The notes beneath the pieces are model-generated. The model was not told where the DNA came from. It was given only the letters and a program-made list of their open reading frames with translations, and did no database searches. A program made the position numbers and the translations under genes. From positions 682,001 through 746,000 of the forward strand of contig CBDHES010000002.1 in NCBI GenBank assembly GCA_965262175.1: a stretch of 64,000 bases of DNA. The letters run 5' to 3'. The stretch is from CADEDH01 sp965262175 (lineage in GTDB: Bacteria; Actinomycetota; Acidimicrobiia; Acidimicrobiales; SZUA-35). Positions 8,710-17,735 of the stretch are shown one piece after another. Every line of letters begins with the position of its first letter. The stretch's first letter is position 1.

Positions 8710-9549
8710 ATGTCCGAACCGAACCAGGCCGACCCGAGCGAGGCCGAGACTGCGACGACCAGCGACGTCCGCACCACGGTCGCCGACGTCGAACTGGTCC
8801 ACGCCACCACCGGCGCCGGCCCAGACCTGATCTGGGGTCACGGTCTGACCTCCAGCCGGGCCAACGAGGACGAGGCACCGCTGATCGACTGGCGCCGGGT
8901 GCCGGCCCGGGTCACCCGGTACGACGCCCGGGGCCACGGCCGCTCCGAGGCAACCCCCGAGCTCGCCGCCTACCGGTGGGCGGCGTTGGCCGCCGATCAG
9001 CTGGCTCTGGCCGACGCCCTGGGGGTCGGATCCTACGTCGCCGGTGGCGCGTCGATGGGCTGCGCCACCGCCCTCCACGCCGCGGTCGCCGCCCCCGATC
9101 GGATCGATCGGCTGGTCCTCGTCATCCCGCCGACCGCATGGGAGACCCGGGCCGCCCAGGTCGACCAATACCGGGCGACGGCCCACGTGGTCGCCACCCG
9201 GGGCGTCGAACCGGTCATCGAGGCCGGGGCGGCCGTGGCACCCCCCGACCCTTACGTCGGCGACACCGAGCGCCCGAAGCGGCGGGCCGCCTACCTCCGG
9301 GCCTACGACCCGGACCGGCTGGCCCTCGTGTTCCGGGGCGCAGCGGAAGCCGACTTCCCGGCGAGGGAATCGGTCGCGGCCCTGACCCAACCGGCCCTGA
9401 TCCTGGCTTGGACCGGCGACGCCGCCCATCCGGCGTCGACCGCCACCGAGCTGCACCGGCTCCTGCCCGACAGCACGCTCCACCTGGCGTCGACCGCGGA
9501 CGACCTGGCGACCTGGACCGACCGGGTGACGGACTTCGTGGAAGCCTGA
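8710..9549 (+). CDS. alpha/beta-hydrolase
   Basis: 279 aa with an alpha/beta-hydrolase fold. The oxyanion strand is LIWGHGLTSS (about residues 38-47), then YDARGHGRS. The nucleophile elbow is GGASMG, with Ser as nucleophile. The acid/His end is less typical (LAWTGDAAHPAS and LHLAS rather than a clear GH), so activity on a standard ester is uncertain. ATG 8710 follows CGGGGAGCGAGC, a usable ribosome site. Substrate unknown. It is convergent with the dioxygenase gene downstream. Confidence 0.75.
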   Translation: MSEPNQADPSEAETATTSDVRTTVADVELVHATTGAGPDLIWGHGLTSSRANEDEAPLIDWRRVPARVTRYDARGHGRSEATPELAAYRWAALAADQLALADALGVGSYVAGGASMGCATALHAAVAAPDRIDRLVLVIPPTAWETRAAQVDQYRATAHVVATRGVEPVIEAGAAVAPPDPYVGDTERPKRRAAYLRAYDPDRLALVFRGAAEADFPARESVAALTQPALILAWTGDAAHPASTATELHRLLPDSTLHLASTADDLATWTDRVTDFVEA

Positions 9550-9592
9550 CGGCCCGGCCCGGCCGGCTCGGCCCGCCACGCCGTGGGCCCAC

Positions 9593-10393
9593 TCAGTCGA
9601 GCGACCCTCCGACCACGTAGCTGGTCATCGACAGGGACCCATAGGCATAGCCGTCGACCATGACCTCGGCCCCGACCCCATCGGCCGACGCCGCGCCGGC
9701 GACGTAGAACAGGGGCAGGAGGTGATCGGGGGTCGGGGCGGCCCTGGCGTAGTCGGGATGATCGACCAGCTCGGCGATGTCTCCCGGGCGATCGGCCAGC
9801 AGGGCGGTGGCCGCCTCGTCGAATCGACGATTCCAGTCGAACGCACCCTCGGGGTCGGCCGGGTTCATGCCACCGAGGTTGTGCACGACGTTGCCGCTCC
9901 CCAGGATCAGCACGCCCTGGCGCCGCAGCGGGGCCAGCGCCGCCCCGAGGGCGACGTGGTAGGCGGCCGGCTTGGTCGCATCGACCGACAGCTGGAGGAC
10001 CGGCACGTCGGGGGTCGGGTGGAGGTGGGCCAGGACCGACCAGGTGCCGTGGTCGAGGCCCCAGCTGTCCCGATCGAGGCCGACCCAGATCGGATCCACC
10101 AGCTCGACGATCTCGTCGGCCAGGTCGGGGTCGCCCGGGGCCGGGTACTCGAACCCGAAGAGATCCTCCCCGAAGCCGAAGAAGTCGTGGATCGTCGGCG
10201 GTTGGGCCATGGCCGTCACCGCGGTGGCATTGATGTACCAGTGGGCCGAGATCGCCAGGATGGCTCTCGGCCGCGGCAGGGACCGGCCGACCTCGGCCCA
10301 GGCCCGGGTCCACCGATTGTCGTCGAAGGTGTTCGTCGGGCTGCCGTGACCGACGAAGAGTGCCGGCATCACGGTAGGGGTCTGGTCGCTCAC
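9593..10393 (-). CDS. extradiol ring-cleavage dioxygenase, 4,5-DOPA dioxygenase (LigB/YgiD) type
   Basis: 266 aa from GTG 10393. Class III extradiol family features are present: PALFVGHGSP at the N-terminus, ISAHWY with a metal/acid His, GLDHGTWSVL, the GSGNVVHNLGG motif, and a PDHLLPLFYVAGA motif near the C-terminus. Such enzymes open catechol rings (DOPA or plant phenolics) using Zn or Fe. The open frame extends upstream through a 12-bp tandem repeat to an ATG at 10516, but the family normally starts just before the first motif, so GTG 10393 is preferred. It is divergent from a MarR-type regulator 193 bases away, which probably controls it. Confidence 0.85.
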   Translation of the reverse strand: MSDQTPTVMPALFVGHGSPTNTFDDNRWTRAWAEVGRSLPRPRAILAISAHWYINATAVTAMAQPPTIHDFFGFGEDLFGFEYPAPGDPDLADEIVELVDPIWVGLDRDSWGLDHGTWSVLAHLHPTPDVPVLQLSVDATKPAAYHVALGAALAPLRRQGVLILGSGNVVHNLGGMNPADPEGAFDWNRRFDEAATALLADRPGDIAELVDHPDYARAAPTPDHLLPLFYVAGAASADGVGAEVMVDGYAYGSLSMTSYVVGGSLD

Positions 10394-10422
10394 GTCGTGC
10401 TCCTCGCTCGGCTGATCCGGTC

Positions 10423-10470
10423 GACCGTGCCGTTGACCGTGCCGTTGACCGTGCCGTTGACCGTGCTGCT
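10423..10470. repeat. four tandem 12-bp repeats
   Basis: GACCGTGCCGTT occurs three times in a row (10423, 10435, 10447), followed by a fourth copy with two changes (10459-10470). It lies in the leader between the dioxygenase and MarR genes. The unit is a multiple of three, so it keeps the dioxygenase frame open upstream. Confidence 0.9.
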
Positions 10471-10509
10471 GGCAGTGGCTGACGGCAGTGGTAGACAGCA
10501 GTGGTTGAC
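10471..10509. repeat. three imperfect tandem 13-bp repeats
   Basis: GGCAGTGGCTGAC, GGCAGTGGTAGAC and AGCAGTGGTTGAC follow each other directly after the 12-bp repeats. Direct spaced copies between divergent promoters could be regulator sites. Confidence 0.75.
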
Positions 10510-10532
10510 ACGTCATCGATATCGGTGCCCGT

Positions 10533-10561
10533 ACCGTACGACCAGAAAGGTGACCTGTCAA
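10533..10561 (-). promoter_or_regulatory. probable sigma70-type promoter for the dioxygenase
   Basis: On the minus strand TTGACA (10561-10556) and TACGGT (10538-10533) are 17 bases apart. The -10 overlaps the dyad CGTAC-C-GTACG (10530-10540), a candidate MarR operator. The tandem repeats would lie in the transcribed leader. Confidence 0.5.
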
Positions 10562-10586
10562 CTATCGACGGGTAGGCTCTACCGTC

Positions 10587-11057
10587 ATGAACGAAGTCCG
10601 GTGGCTCGATGAGCGAGAGGCCCAGGCGTGGCGTGGCCTCCAGTTCATGCACCTCCGCATCGACGGGGAGCTCGCCCGCCGGTTGGCCGCCGAATCGAGC
10701 CTCTCCTACCCCGACTACGTCGTGCTGGTGGCCCTCACGGAGGCCCCGGAGGGGCGGCTCCGCCTGTACGAGCTGGGCACGACGCTGGGCTGGGAGAAGA
10801 GCCGGCTGTCCCACCACGTCACCCGAATGACGAGCCGGGGCCTGGTAGCCAAGGAGCGGTGTCCGGTCGACGGGCGGGGCTGGTACGTGGTGGCGACCGA
10901 CGCCGGCCGAGCCGAGATCGCCGCCGCGGCGCCCGGCCACGTGGCCGCAGTCCGGGAGCTGTTCGTCGACCACCTCGACGACGACCAGCTCGACACGCTG
11001 GCCGAGATCGCCGAGATCGTGCTCGGTGCCCTCGAACGACGAGACCCGCCGGACTGA
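10587..11057 (+). CDS. MarR-family transcriptional regulator
   Basis: 156 aa. A winged-helix MarR domain covers most of the protein: LSYPDYVVLVALTEAPEGRL (helices 2-3), LGWEKSRLSHHVTRM (recognition helix), then RGLVAKERCPVDGRGWYVV (wing). These regulators usually repress neighbouring genes until a phenolic ligand binds. Head-to-head orientation with the dioxygenase gene fits control of that gene. It starts at ATG 10587 after a possible GGTAGG site. Confidence 0.88.
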   Translation: MNEVRWLDEREAQAWRGLQFMHLRIDGELARRLAAESSLSYPDYVVLVALTEAPEGRLRLYELGTTLGWEKSRLSHHVTRMTSRGLVAKERCPVDGRGWYVVATDAGRAEIAAAAPGHVAAVRELFVDHLDDDQLDTLAEIAEIVLGALERRDPPD

Positions 11058-11136
11058 GCGCCGACGTCGACGGCCGGCCCGCCCCGCGGTGACCGTCGGT
11101 TGCCGGACCCCTGGCCCCCGGCCCTACGATCCCCCC

Positions 11137-12249
11137 ATGCGAACCGAAGGTGCGGTCCTGACCGACGTCCCCGGTCGGTGGGAGATCGTCGAGCTCGACC
11201 TCGACCAGCCCCGTCAGGGCGAGCTTCTCCTGGAGATGCGGGCGGCCGGGCTCTGCCACTCCGACGACCACTACACCAAGGGCGACTCCCCGGTGCCCCG
11301 GCTGCCCTTCGCCGGGGGCCATGAGGGCGCCGGCGTGGTGGCCGCCGTCGGGCCCGCCACCCCGGGGTGGGAGGTCGGCGACCACGTGGCGCTGTCGTTC
11401 CTTCCCGTCTGCGGCCGATGCCGATGGTGCTCGACCGGGCATCAGAACCTGTGCGACATGGGCCGGTGGATCCGTGACGGCACCCGGTCGGACGGCAGCT
11501 ACCGGGTCCACCTCCCCGATGGAACGCCGGTCCCCCAGATGTGCGGCCTGGCCACGTTCTCCCGGCACGCCCTGGTCGACGTGGCGGCGGCGATCAAGGT
11601 GGAGCCGGAGCTCGACCTCGACGCGGTCTGCCTCTGTGGCTGCGGGGTCGGGACGGGCTGGGGTTCGGCGGTCAACTCGGCCGAGGTCCAGCCGGGTCAA
11701 ACGGTGATCGTGATGGGGATCGGGGGGATAGGGATCCACGCCGTCCAGGGAGCCCGCCACGCCGGAGCGAGCAACATCGTGGCCGTCGACCCGATCGAGC
11801 TGAAGCGGGAGATGGCACAGCGGGCCGGGGCGACCCACGCCTTCGCCTCGATGGACGAGGCCACGGCGTTCGCCCAGTCGGTGACCGATGGCCAGGGCGC
11901 CGACTCCGCCATCGTCACCACCGGGGTCCTGACCGATGCCGATATCCGCTCGGCGTTCGCCTCGATCCGAAAGGCCGGCACCGTCGTGGTGACCGCCCTC
12001 GGCGGGGGCGACGAGCTCGATGCCGCGGTGAACGCCCGCGAGCTCGTGCTGTTCCAGAAGCGAATCCAGGGCGCGTTGTTCGGCGCCTCGAACCCGCTGG
12101 CCGACATCCCCCGGATGCTCGAGCTGTACCGATCGGGCCAACTCCTGCTCGACGAGCTCATCACGACCCGGTACCGCCTGGAGGACATCAACCAGGGTTA
12201 CGACGACCTGCTGGCCGGCCGCAACGTCCGGGGCATCATCACGTACTGA
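11137..12249 (+). CDS. NDMA-dependent type zinc alcohol dehydrogenase
   Basis: 370 aa, medium-chain dehydrogenase. The catalytic zinc ligands are in AAGLCHSD and AGGHEGAG, and the structural zinc Cys cluster in CGRCRWCSTGHQNLC. The Rossmann motif is VMGIGGIGIHAVQGA. The family is the actinobacterial NDMA-dependent alcohol dehydrogenase, which holds its nicotinamide cofactor tightly and passes electrons to an unknown acceptor, often mycofactocin-linked. No mycofactocin genes are visible here. The 3' end overlaps the convergent response-regulator gene by 11 bases. Confidence 0.88.
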   Translation: MRTEGAVLTDVPGRWEIVELDLDQPRQGELLLEMRAAGLCHSDDHYTKGDSPVPRLPFAGGHEGAGVVAAVGPATPGWEVGDHVALSFLPVCGRCRWCSTGHQNLCDMGRWIRDGTRSDGSYRVHLPDGTPVPQMCGLATFSRHALVDVAAAIKVEPELDLDAVCLCGCGVGTGWGSAVNSAEVQPGQTVIVMGIGGIGIHAVQGARHAGASNIVAVDPIELKREMAQRAGATHAFASMDEATAFAQSVTDGQGADSAIVTTGVLTDADIRSAFASIRKAGTVVVTALGGGDELDAAVNARELVLFQKRIQGALFGASNPLADIPRMLELYRSGQLLLDELITTRYRLEDINQGYDDLLAGRNVRGIITY

Positions 12250-13393
12250 GCTCGGCGTTGCGGATGTCGGACACGAGGAGCCGGGCTCGCTTGGCGAGGT
12301 CGGGATCGAGGTCGTCGGGACAGTCCCCGTCGGGCTCCTGGGCCAGCTCGGCGGCGGCGATGGCCTCGACCACCAGCCGGACGTCGCGATCGAGGGATCC
12401 CAGGTCCTTGTGGTGGTGGGCCCGGGTCGCGTCCACGACCAGGCGATCGACCCGCCACAGTTCGAGGAGGCAGGCCCCCAGCTCGGCATGGGTGGTCCCG
12501 AACCACTCCCGCTCCATCTCCTCACTGGGCTTCCCACCCCGCCCGCAGGTCTTCTGGAGGGCCCGGTACTCGTCGGGCAGTTGGGTGACGAGCACGAGCA
12601 GTCCGATGTCGTGGAGGAGCGCGGCCAGCGACGCCTGACCGATCCCCCGGCCGATCAACCGTCGAACGATCTCGGCCACCAGTGCCGATCGGGAGTTGAT
12701 ACGGGCCACCCGACTCCGGAGCTCGGGCGCCGCCCACTGGAGGATCTCGGCGTTGAGCACCAGCCCGGCCACGGTCTGGATGCCCAGCCGGACCACGGCA
12801 TCCCGGACGGTCTCGGCCGGGGCCCGGAACCCGTAGAAGGCCGAGTTGGCGGTCTTCACGATGGTCGAGGCGATCGCCAGGTCACCCTCGATGAGGAGCG
12901 CGACGGCGTCGGCCCCCTCACCGTTCTGCAGCGCCTGTTGGACCTTGATGTGGAGGGCCGGCTGGGCCGGCAGCCGTTCCAGGGACCCGACGGCCCGACC
13001 CAGCGGACCCTCCATCAGGCACCGGGAGGCATCGTGGACCCGGGTGATCACGTCGAAGAGGTGGCCGGGGTCGCACGGCTTGGCCACCAGATCGTGGGCC
13101 AACGGCAGCGCCCGGTCGGCGACCGACGGATCGATCTCATCGGACAGCACCAGCCGGATGACCCGGGGGTGGTCGAGCTTGGCCCGCTCCAGCACATCGG
13201 CACCGTCGATCCCCGGCATCTTCATGTCGGTGACGAGCACGTCGTAGTCGGTCGTCGCCATCAGAGCGAGTGCCTCGGCGCCGTCGGTGGCGAAGTCGGC
13301 CTGCCAGGGATCGGCCGCAGGATCGAGCTCGCCGAGGGCGTTCTCGATCCCGGTCAGGATCTGGGGCTCGTCGTCGACGAAGAGGATCCTCAT
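12239..13393 (-). CDS. response regulator with HDOD output domain
   Basis: 384 aa. Residues 1-120 are a receiver domain: acidic pocket Asp7/Asp8, phospho-acceptor Asp56 in LVTDMKMPG, and Lys105 in VAKPCDPG. Residues about 140-340 are an HDOD domain (KTANSAFYGF, LLHDIGLLVL and HAELGACLLELW motifs), a non-enzymatic relative of HD phosphodiesterases found in signalling. No sensor kinase is adjacent. It is divergent from the sulfatase gene with about 130 bases between the starts. Confidence 0.88.
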   Translation of the reverse strand: MRILFVDDEPQILTGIENALGELDPAADPWQADFATDGAEALALMATTDYDVLVTDMKMPGIDGADVLERAKLDHPRVIRLVLSDEIDPSVADRALPLAHDLVAKPCDPGHLFDVITRVHDASRCLMEGPLGRAVGSLERLPAQPALHIKVQQALQNGEGADAVALLIEGDLAIASTIVKTANSAFYGFRAPAETVRDAVVRLGIQTVAGLVLNAEILQWAAPELRSRVARINSRSALVAEIVRRLIGRGIGQASLAALLHDIGLLVLVTQLPDEYRALQKTCGRGGKPSEEMEREWFGTTHAELGACLLELWRVDRLVVDATRAHHHKDLGSLDRDVRLVVEAIAAAELAQEPDGDCPDDLDPDLAKRARLLVSDIRNAELST

Positions 13394-13522
13394 GAGCCGC
13401 GACCGGTCGGGTCGGCAGTCGACATACCCACCCTCGTCGACGGCGGGCCCTCGATGATGAGCGAATCGACACCGGGGCCAGCGAGGATTGACCGGCCGCC
13501 GACGAACGGCGAGGGTTGGCCG

Positions 13523-15775
13523 GTGACCGAACCGATCGATGCGCCCCACATCGGCGACACCGTCGCCCAATCCACCCCCCACTGGCCGGAACCCGGACCT
13601 CCGACCGGACCCAATCTCGTGGTCGTCCTCCTGGACGATGTCGGGTTCGCCGACTTCGGATGCTACGGGTCGGAGGTCGACACCCCGGCGATCGATGCCC
13701 TGGCGGCCAAGGGTCTGCGGTACACCGGGTTCCACACCACGGCGATGTGCTCGACGACGCGGGCCGCCCTGCTCACGGGCCGAAACCACCACGACGTGGG
13801 GATGGGGTGTCTGGCCAACTTCGACAGCGGGTTCCCCGGCTACCGGGGCAAGATCGCGGCCGACGCCACGACCCTCGCCGAGCACCTCCGGACGGCCGGG
13901 TACCGCAACTACCTCGTCGGCAAGTGGCACGCCACCCGACTGACCGAGACCGGCCCCAGCGGACCGTTCGACGGGTGGCCGCTCGGTCGGGGCTTCGATC
14001 GCTTCTACGGGTTCCTCGACGCCGAGACCGACCAGTACTCCCCGGAGCTGGTCCGGGACAACACCCACATCACCGCCCCGGGAACGTACGAGACCGGTTA
14101 CCACCTGACCGAGGACCTGATCGATGAGGCGTTGACGTTCCTCAAGGGCCATCAGGCGGCCAGTCCGTCCGTTCCGTGGTTCCTGATGGTCAATCCTGGC
14201 GCGTGCCACGCACCCCACCAGGCGCCTCGGGAGCTGATCGACAAGTACAGCGAACGGTTCGCCACCGGGTGGGACCGGACCCGGGCCGACCGGCTGGCCC
14301 GTCAGATCGAGCTGGGGATCGTCCCGGCCGGCACCGTGCTCCCGCCCCGCAACGAGCGCGTCCAGCCGTGGGACGACCACCCGGCCGACGAGCGACGGCT
14401 GTTCGCCCGGCTCCAGGGGGCCTACGCCGCCATGCTCGAGCACACCGACATCCACCTGGGCCGCCTCATGGCCTACCTGGAGGCGTCCGGCCAGGCCGAC
14501 GACACGATCGTGATGGTGCTGTCGGACAACGGGGCAAGCCAGGAAGGCGGTCCGCTGGGGTTCATCAACGCCATGTCGGTGTTCAACCGGGTCCCCGAGC
14601 CGATGGAGGAGAAGCTGGCCCGGATCGACGACATCGGCGGCCCCGACACCCACTCCAACTTCCCGCACGGGTGGGCGATGGCGGCCAACACCCCGTTGAA
14701 GCGGTACAAGCAGAACACCCATGGTGGCGGCATCCGGGATCCGTTGGTCGTCCACGCGCCGGGGCGGGTGCCGGACCCTGGCGGGCTCCGGCATCGGTTC
14801 TGCCACGTCGCCGACCTGGCCCCGACGGCGCTCGAGCTGCTGGGTCTGGCTCCGGGCGCCGACATGACCGGGGTCAGCTTCGCCGCCACCGTCGCCGATC
14901 CGGAGGCTCGACCGGCCAAGACCACCCAGTACTTCGAGATGTTCGGTCACCGGGGCATCTGGCACGACGGGTGGAAGGCCGTGGCGTTCCACCAGCCCGG
15001 CACGCCCTTCGACGACGACGCCTGGGAGCTCTACCACCTCGACGACGACTTCAACGAGATCGACGACCGGGCGGCGGCCGAGCCGGATCGGGTGGCGGCC
15101 CTGGTCGACCGGTGGTGGACCGAGGCCCGAGCCAACCGGGTCCTGCCCCTCGACGACCGGTTCGGGGAACGCTTCGCCGAGAACGCCATCCGCCATACCG
15201 GAGACCGGCGGACCTACACGTTCTGGGCCGGGATGGGCCACCTGCCCTCCGACGTCGCCCCCGATCTGAGGAGCCGGAGCTACACGATCACCGCCGAGGT
15301 CGAGATGCCGGCCGAGGGGGCCGACGGGGTGCTCATCGCCCACGGCGACGCGACCTGCGGGTACTCGCTGTTCGTGCGGGATGGCCGCCTCGTCCACGAC
15401 CTCAACGTCGGAGGCACCCACGAGGTCGTCGTGTCCGACCGACCCGTCCCCACCGGCCGACCGGTCAGCCTCGGCTTCCGGATGGCCCGATCGCCGGGCG
15501 ACGGTCCGTACCCTCGGGGGACGGGGACCCTGATGATCGACGGCGAGGCGGCCGGTGTTCTCGAGACCGACCGCATCTTCTGGCTGATGATCTCCTGGTC
15601 GGGCCTCGATGTCGGCTTCGATCGGGGCACGACGGTCTCGGACTACGACGGCACCGGCCGGCACACCGGTCCGTTCGCCTTCACCGGCACCCTGATCAAG
15701 GTGACGGTCGAGCTGGACCCCGACCAGGACGTCGACCACGACGCGTCGGGACGAGCCGAACTCGGCCGGGAGTAG
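13523..15775 (+). CDS. arylsulfatase-type sulfatase
   Basis: 750 aa. The N-terminal metal site is VVLLDDVGFADFGCYG. The formylglycine motif is CSTTRAALLTGR with Cys76 to be oxidised, so activity would need a formylglycine-generating enzyme. Further family motifs are GKWHATRL, LSDNGAS and THGGGIRDP. About 190 C-terminal residues form a beta-rich domain. There is no signal peptide, so it may act in the cytoplasm, which is common for this large actinobacterial subfamily. GTG 13523 is preferred, with GAGGG 8 bases upstream; ATG 13454 in the same frame is an alternative. Substrate is a sulfate ester of unknown type. Confidence 0.88.
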   Translation: MTEPIDAPHIGDTVAQSTPHWPEPGPPTGPNLVVVLLDDVGFADFGCYGSEVDTPAIDALAAKGLRYTGFHTTAMCSTTRAALLTGRNHHDVGMGCLANFDSGFPGYRGKIAADATTLAEHLRTAGYRNYLVGKWHATRLTETGPSGPFDGWPLGRGFDRFYGFLDAETDQYSPELVRDNTHITAPGTYETGYHLTEDLIDEALTFLKGHQAASPSVPWFLMVNPGACHAPHQAPRELIDKYSERFATGWDRTRADRLARQIELGIVPAGTVLPPRNERVQPWDDHPADERRLFARLQGAYAAMLEHTDIHLGRLMAYLEASGQADDTIVMVLSDNGASQEGGPLGFINAMSVFNRVPEPMEEKLARIDDIGGPDTHSNFPHGWAMAANTPLKRYKQNTHGGGIRDPLVVHAPGRVPDPGGLRHRFCHVADLAPTALELLGLAPGADMTGVSFAATVADPEARPAKTTQYFEMFGHRGIWHDGWKAVAFHQPGTPFDDDAWELYHLDDDFNEIDDRAAAEPDRVAALVDRWWTEARANRVLPLDDRFGERFAENAIRHTGDRRTYTFWAGMGHLPSDVAPDLRSRSYTITAEVEMPAEGADGVLIAHGDATCGYSLFVRDGRLVHDLNVGGTHEVVVSDRPVPTGRPVSLGFRMARSPGDGPYPRGTGTLMIDGEAAGVLETDRIFWLMISWSGLDVGFDRGTTVSDYDGTGRHTGPFAFTGTLIKVTVELDPDQDVDHDASGRAELGRE

Positions 15776-15849
15776 CGGCCGACCGGTCCGCCGGACCCGG
15801 GACGAGGCGAGGGGCCGGCGGTAGCCGTCCTCGTCTATGGTCGGGGCCC

Positions 15850-16266
15850 ATGCGAGCGGCAGTGACGATCCTCGCCCTGATCGGGGCGCTCATCATGGTG
15901 GTGGCCGGGGTCACCAAGGTCGCCCTCACGGGCTTCCGCAACGACATGAACGACCTGTACGAGATCGCCGGGTCCGACCTCGGGCCGTGGTTCTACCTTG
16001 CGGTCGGTGTGGTCGAGATCGTGGTCGCCGTGGCGCTGATCCCCCCACCGACCCGGATCTTCGGCGGCCTCGGGCTGCTCATCGTCCAACTGGGGGCGGC
16101 CGGGTTCAACAACTTCCTGACCGTCGACCCGCTCCCCGACGACGCCGGCGATCCAGCCACCTTCCTGATCGTCAACCTGGTGCTGGCCGGCCTCGGCCTG
16201 GTGATCGCCCTCGGGTGGCGGATCTTCGGTCGCCCGATCCCGGCCGCCAGCCCGGCCACCGTCTGA
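15850..16266 (+). CDS. small four-helix membrane protein (DoxX-like)
   Basis: 138 aa with four hydrophobic segments at about 4-24, 46-66, 72-92 and 108-126. A short polar loop (RNDMNDLYEIAGSDLG) follows helix 1. The layout resembles DoxX-like or DUF4383-type membrane proteins, but no diagnostic motif is present. It lies 75 bases after the sulfatase gene on the same strand and may be cotranscribed. Function unknown. Confidence 0.65.
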   Translation: MRAAVTILALIGALIMVVAGVTKVALTGFRNDMNDLYEIAGSDLGPWFYLAVGVVEIVVAVALIPPPTRIFGGLGLLIVQLGAAGFNNFLTVDPLPDDAGDPATFLIVNLVLAGLGLVIALGWRIFGRPIPAASPATV

Positions 16267-16288
16267 GTCGCGCCGCGGAGGGGGCCGG

Positions 16289-17647
16289 TCACCCGATGGC
16301 GAGGTAGACCGTGCCGTTCGTCCCCACGACCTCCACCTGGACCACCTGCGGGTCTGGACCGTCCGACCAGCACAGGCCGAGTACGACGTCCCCTCCGACC
16401 TCGACCCCAGCCGGTATGAGGGCGGCGGGTTCGCAGGGCTCGGCCGGGACCGGTGTCCCTCCCTCGCTCGCCGCCGCGAGCCGGATATCGCTCGGGCTGG
16501 CGATCGGGGCCGGACCGCGGCGATAGGTGAGGCGAACCTGGACCGACCGGCGTCCATCCGCCCCCGGCGGCGGCTCGGCCGGACCGAGGACCCGCACGCT
16601 CCACTCGTAGTCGGGTCCGTCGGCGTCGCCGTCGTAGAACAGCGACACCGGCTGGCCGGCCGGGTAGGGCTGATCCAGACTGCCGACGGTGGGGGCCGAG
16701 GGTGCGACGACCTCACGGATCGACCCGAGCGAGACGACCCCACCGACGAGCGCCCCGACCAGCGCCGCCCCCACCACGACGGCGGCGGTGACCACAAGGC
16801 TGCGCAGCGAGCGCCACCCGGTTGGCTCCGGTTCGATCGGGGGTTCAGGGGGCTCGAGGAGCTCCCTGAGCTCCGACGCCAACTGGCGGGCGGTCTGGGG
16901 ACGGTCCTCGGGATTCTTGGCCAGGATCCGGCCGAGGATCGCGTCGAGCGCCGGTGGCCCGTGACCGACCGGTGGTGGCGGATCGTCGACGACCCGGCGC
17001 ATGACGCTGACCAGGGCACGGTCGTCGGGATCCCAGAATGGCGGGCGGCCGGCGATGAGGGTGTGCATGGTCGACCCGATCGAGTAGATGTCGGAGCGCT
17101 CGTCCCGGGCGTCATCGATGGTCTCGGGTGCCGTGTGGTACCAGCTGGCCTTGAGGGCCATGCTGTCGGTGGTGTCGACGGTGGCCAGCCGGGCGATGCC
17201 GAAGTCCACGACGTGGGGCTCGCCGCCGTGCAGGAGGATGTTGTCGGGCTTGATGTCGAGGTGGAGGATGCCGACCTCGTGGGCAGCCTGGAGGGCGTCG
17301 GCGACCTTGATCATGTAGCCGACAACCTCCCGCCAGTCGATCGGGCCGGTCTCGGCCAGGTGATAGCCGAGACTGCCACCGGTCAGCAGCTCCATCACCA
17401 GGTAGGGCTCGTCGTTGGCGGTCGAGCCGGCCGAGTGGACGGTCACCACGTTGGGATGATTGGAGAGCGTCCCGATGATCCGGCACTCCCGCTCGAACCG
17501 TCGTTGGGACTCGGCGTCGACCTTGTCGAGGATCTTGATCGCCACCCGCCGGTTGAGAGCGACGTCGGTGGCGGCATAGACCCGACCCGACCCGCCGCTT
17601 CCGATGACGACAGGATCGGCCATGTTGTCGATCCCGAGATCGACCAC
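16289..17647 (-). CDS. transmembrane Ser/Thr protein kinase (PknB-like)
   Basis: 452 aa. The kinase domain covers about 10-265: Gly loop GSGGSGRV (17-24), Lys38 in VAIKIL, catalytic loop HLDIKPDN (Asp131, Asn136), DFG at 148-150 and APE in HTAPETID. The usual HRD Arg is Leu, so it may not need activation-loop phosphorylation in the RD-kinase manner. A Pro-rich juxtamembrane segment leads to one membrane helix at about 284-308. The outside part of about 140 residues is beta-rich with two Cys that could pair, not PASTA repeats. It is divergent from a LamG surface protein 88 bases away, a possible functional partner. Confidence 0.9.
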   Translation of the reverse strand: MVDLGIDNMADPVVIGSGGSGRVYAATDVALNRRVAIKILDKVDAESQRRFERECRIIGTLSNHPNVVTVHSAGSTANDEPYLVMELLTGGSLGYHLAETGPIDWREVVGYMIKVADALQAAHEVGILHLDIKPDNILLHGGEPHVVDFGIARLATVDTTDSMALKASWYHTAPETIDDARDERSDIYSIGSTMHTLIAGRPPFWDPDDRALVSVMRRVVDDPPPPVGHGPPALDAILGRILAKNPEDRPQTARQLASELRELLEPPEPPIEPEPTGWRSLRSLVVTAAVVVGAALVGALVGGVVSLGSIREVVAPSAPTVGSLDQPYPAGQPVSLFYDGDADGPDYEWSVRVLGPAEPPPGADGRRSVQVRLTYRRGPAPIASPSDIRLAAASEGGTPVPAEPCEPAALIPAGVEVGGDVVLGLCWSDGPDPQVVQVEVVGTNGTVYLAIG

Positions 17648-17735
17648 GGTCAGTCGCCCCCCTTCAGCCAGACACCACCTTCGTGGCGATTCAACATGGA
17701 ACTACTACCGTACGAGGTGACGGGCCGATTGGGCC

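Noticed and set aside
10505..10531. Plus-strand TTGACA as promoter of the MarR gene
   Set aside because: No acceptable -10 at 16-19 bases; the nearest (TACCGT) is about 21 bases away.
13393..15739. Minus-strand extension of the response regulator opposite the sulfatase
   Set aside because: The receiver domain begins at MRILFVDDEP (13393). The extension is antisense to a sulfatase and low in complexity.
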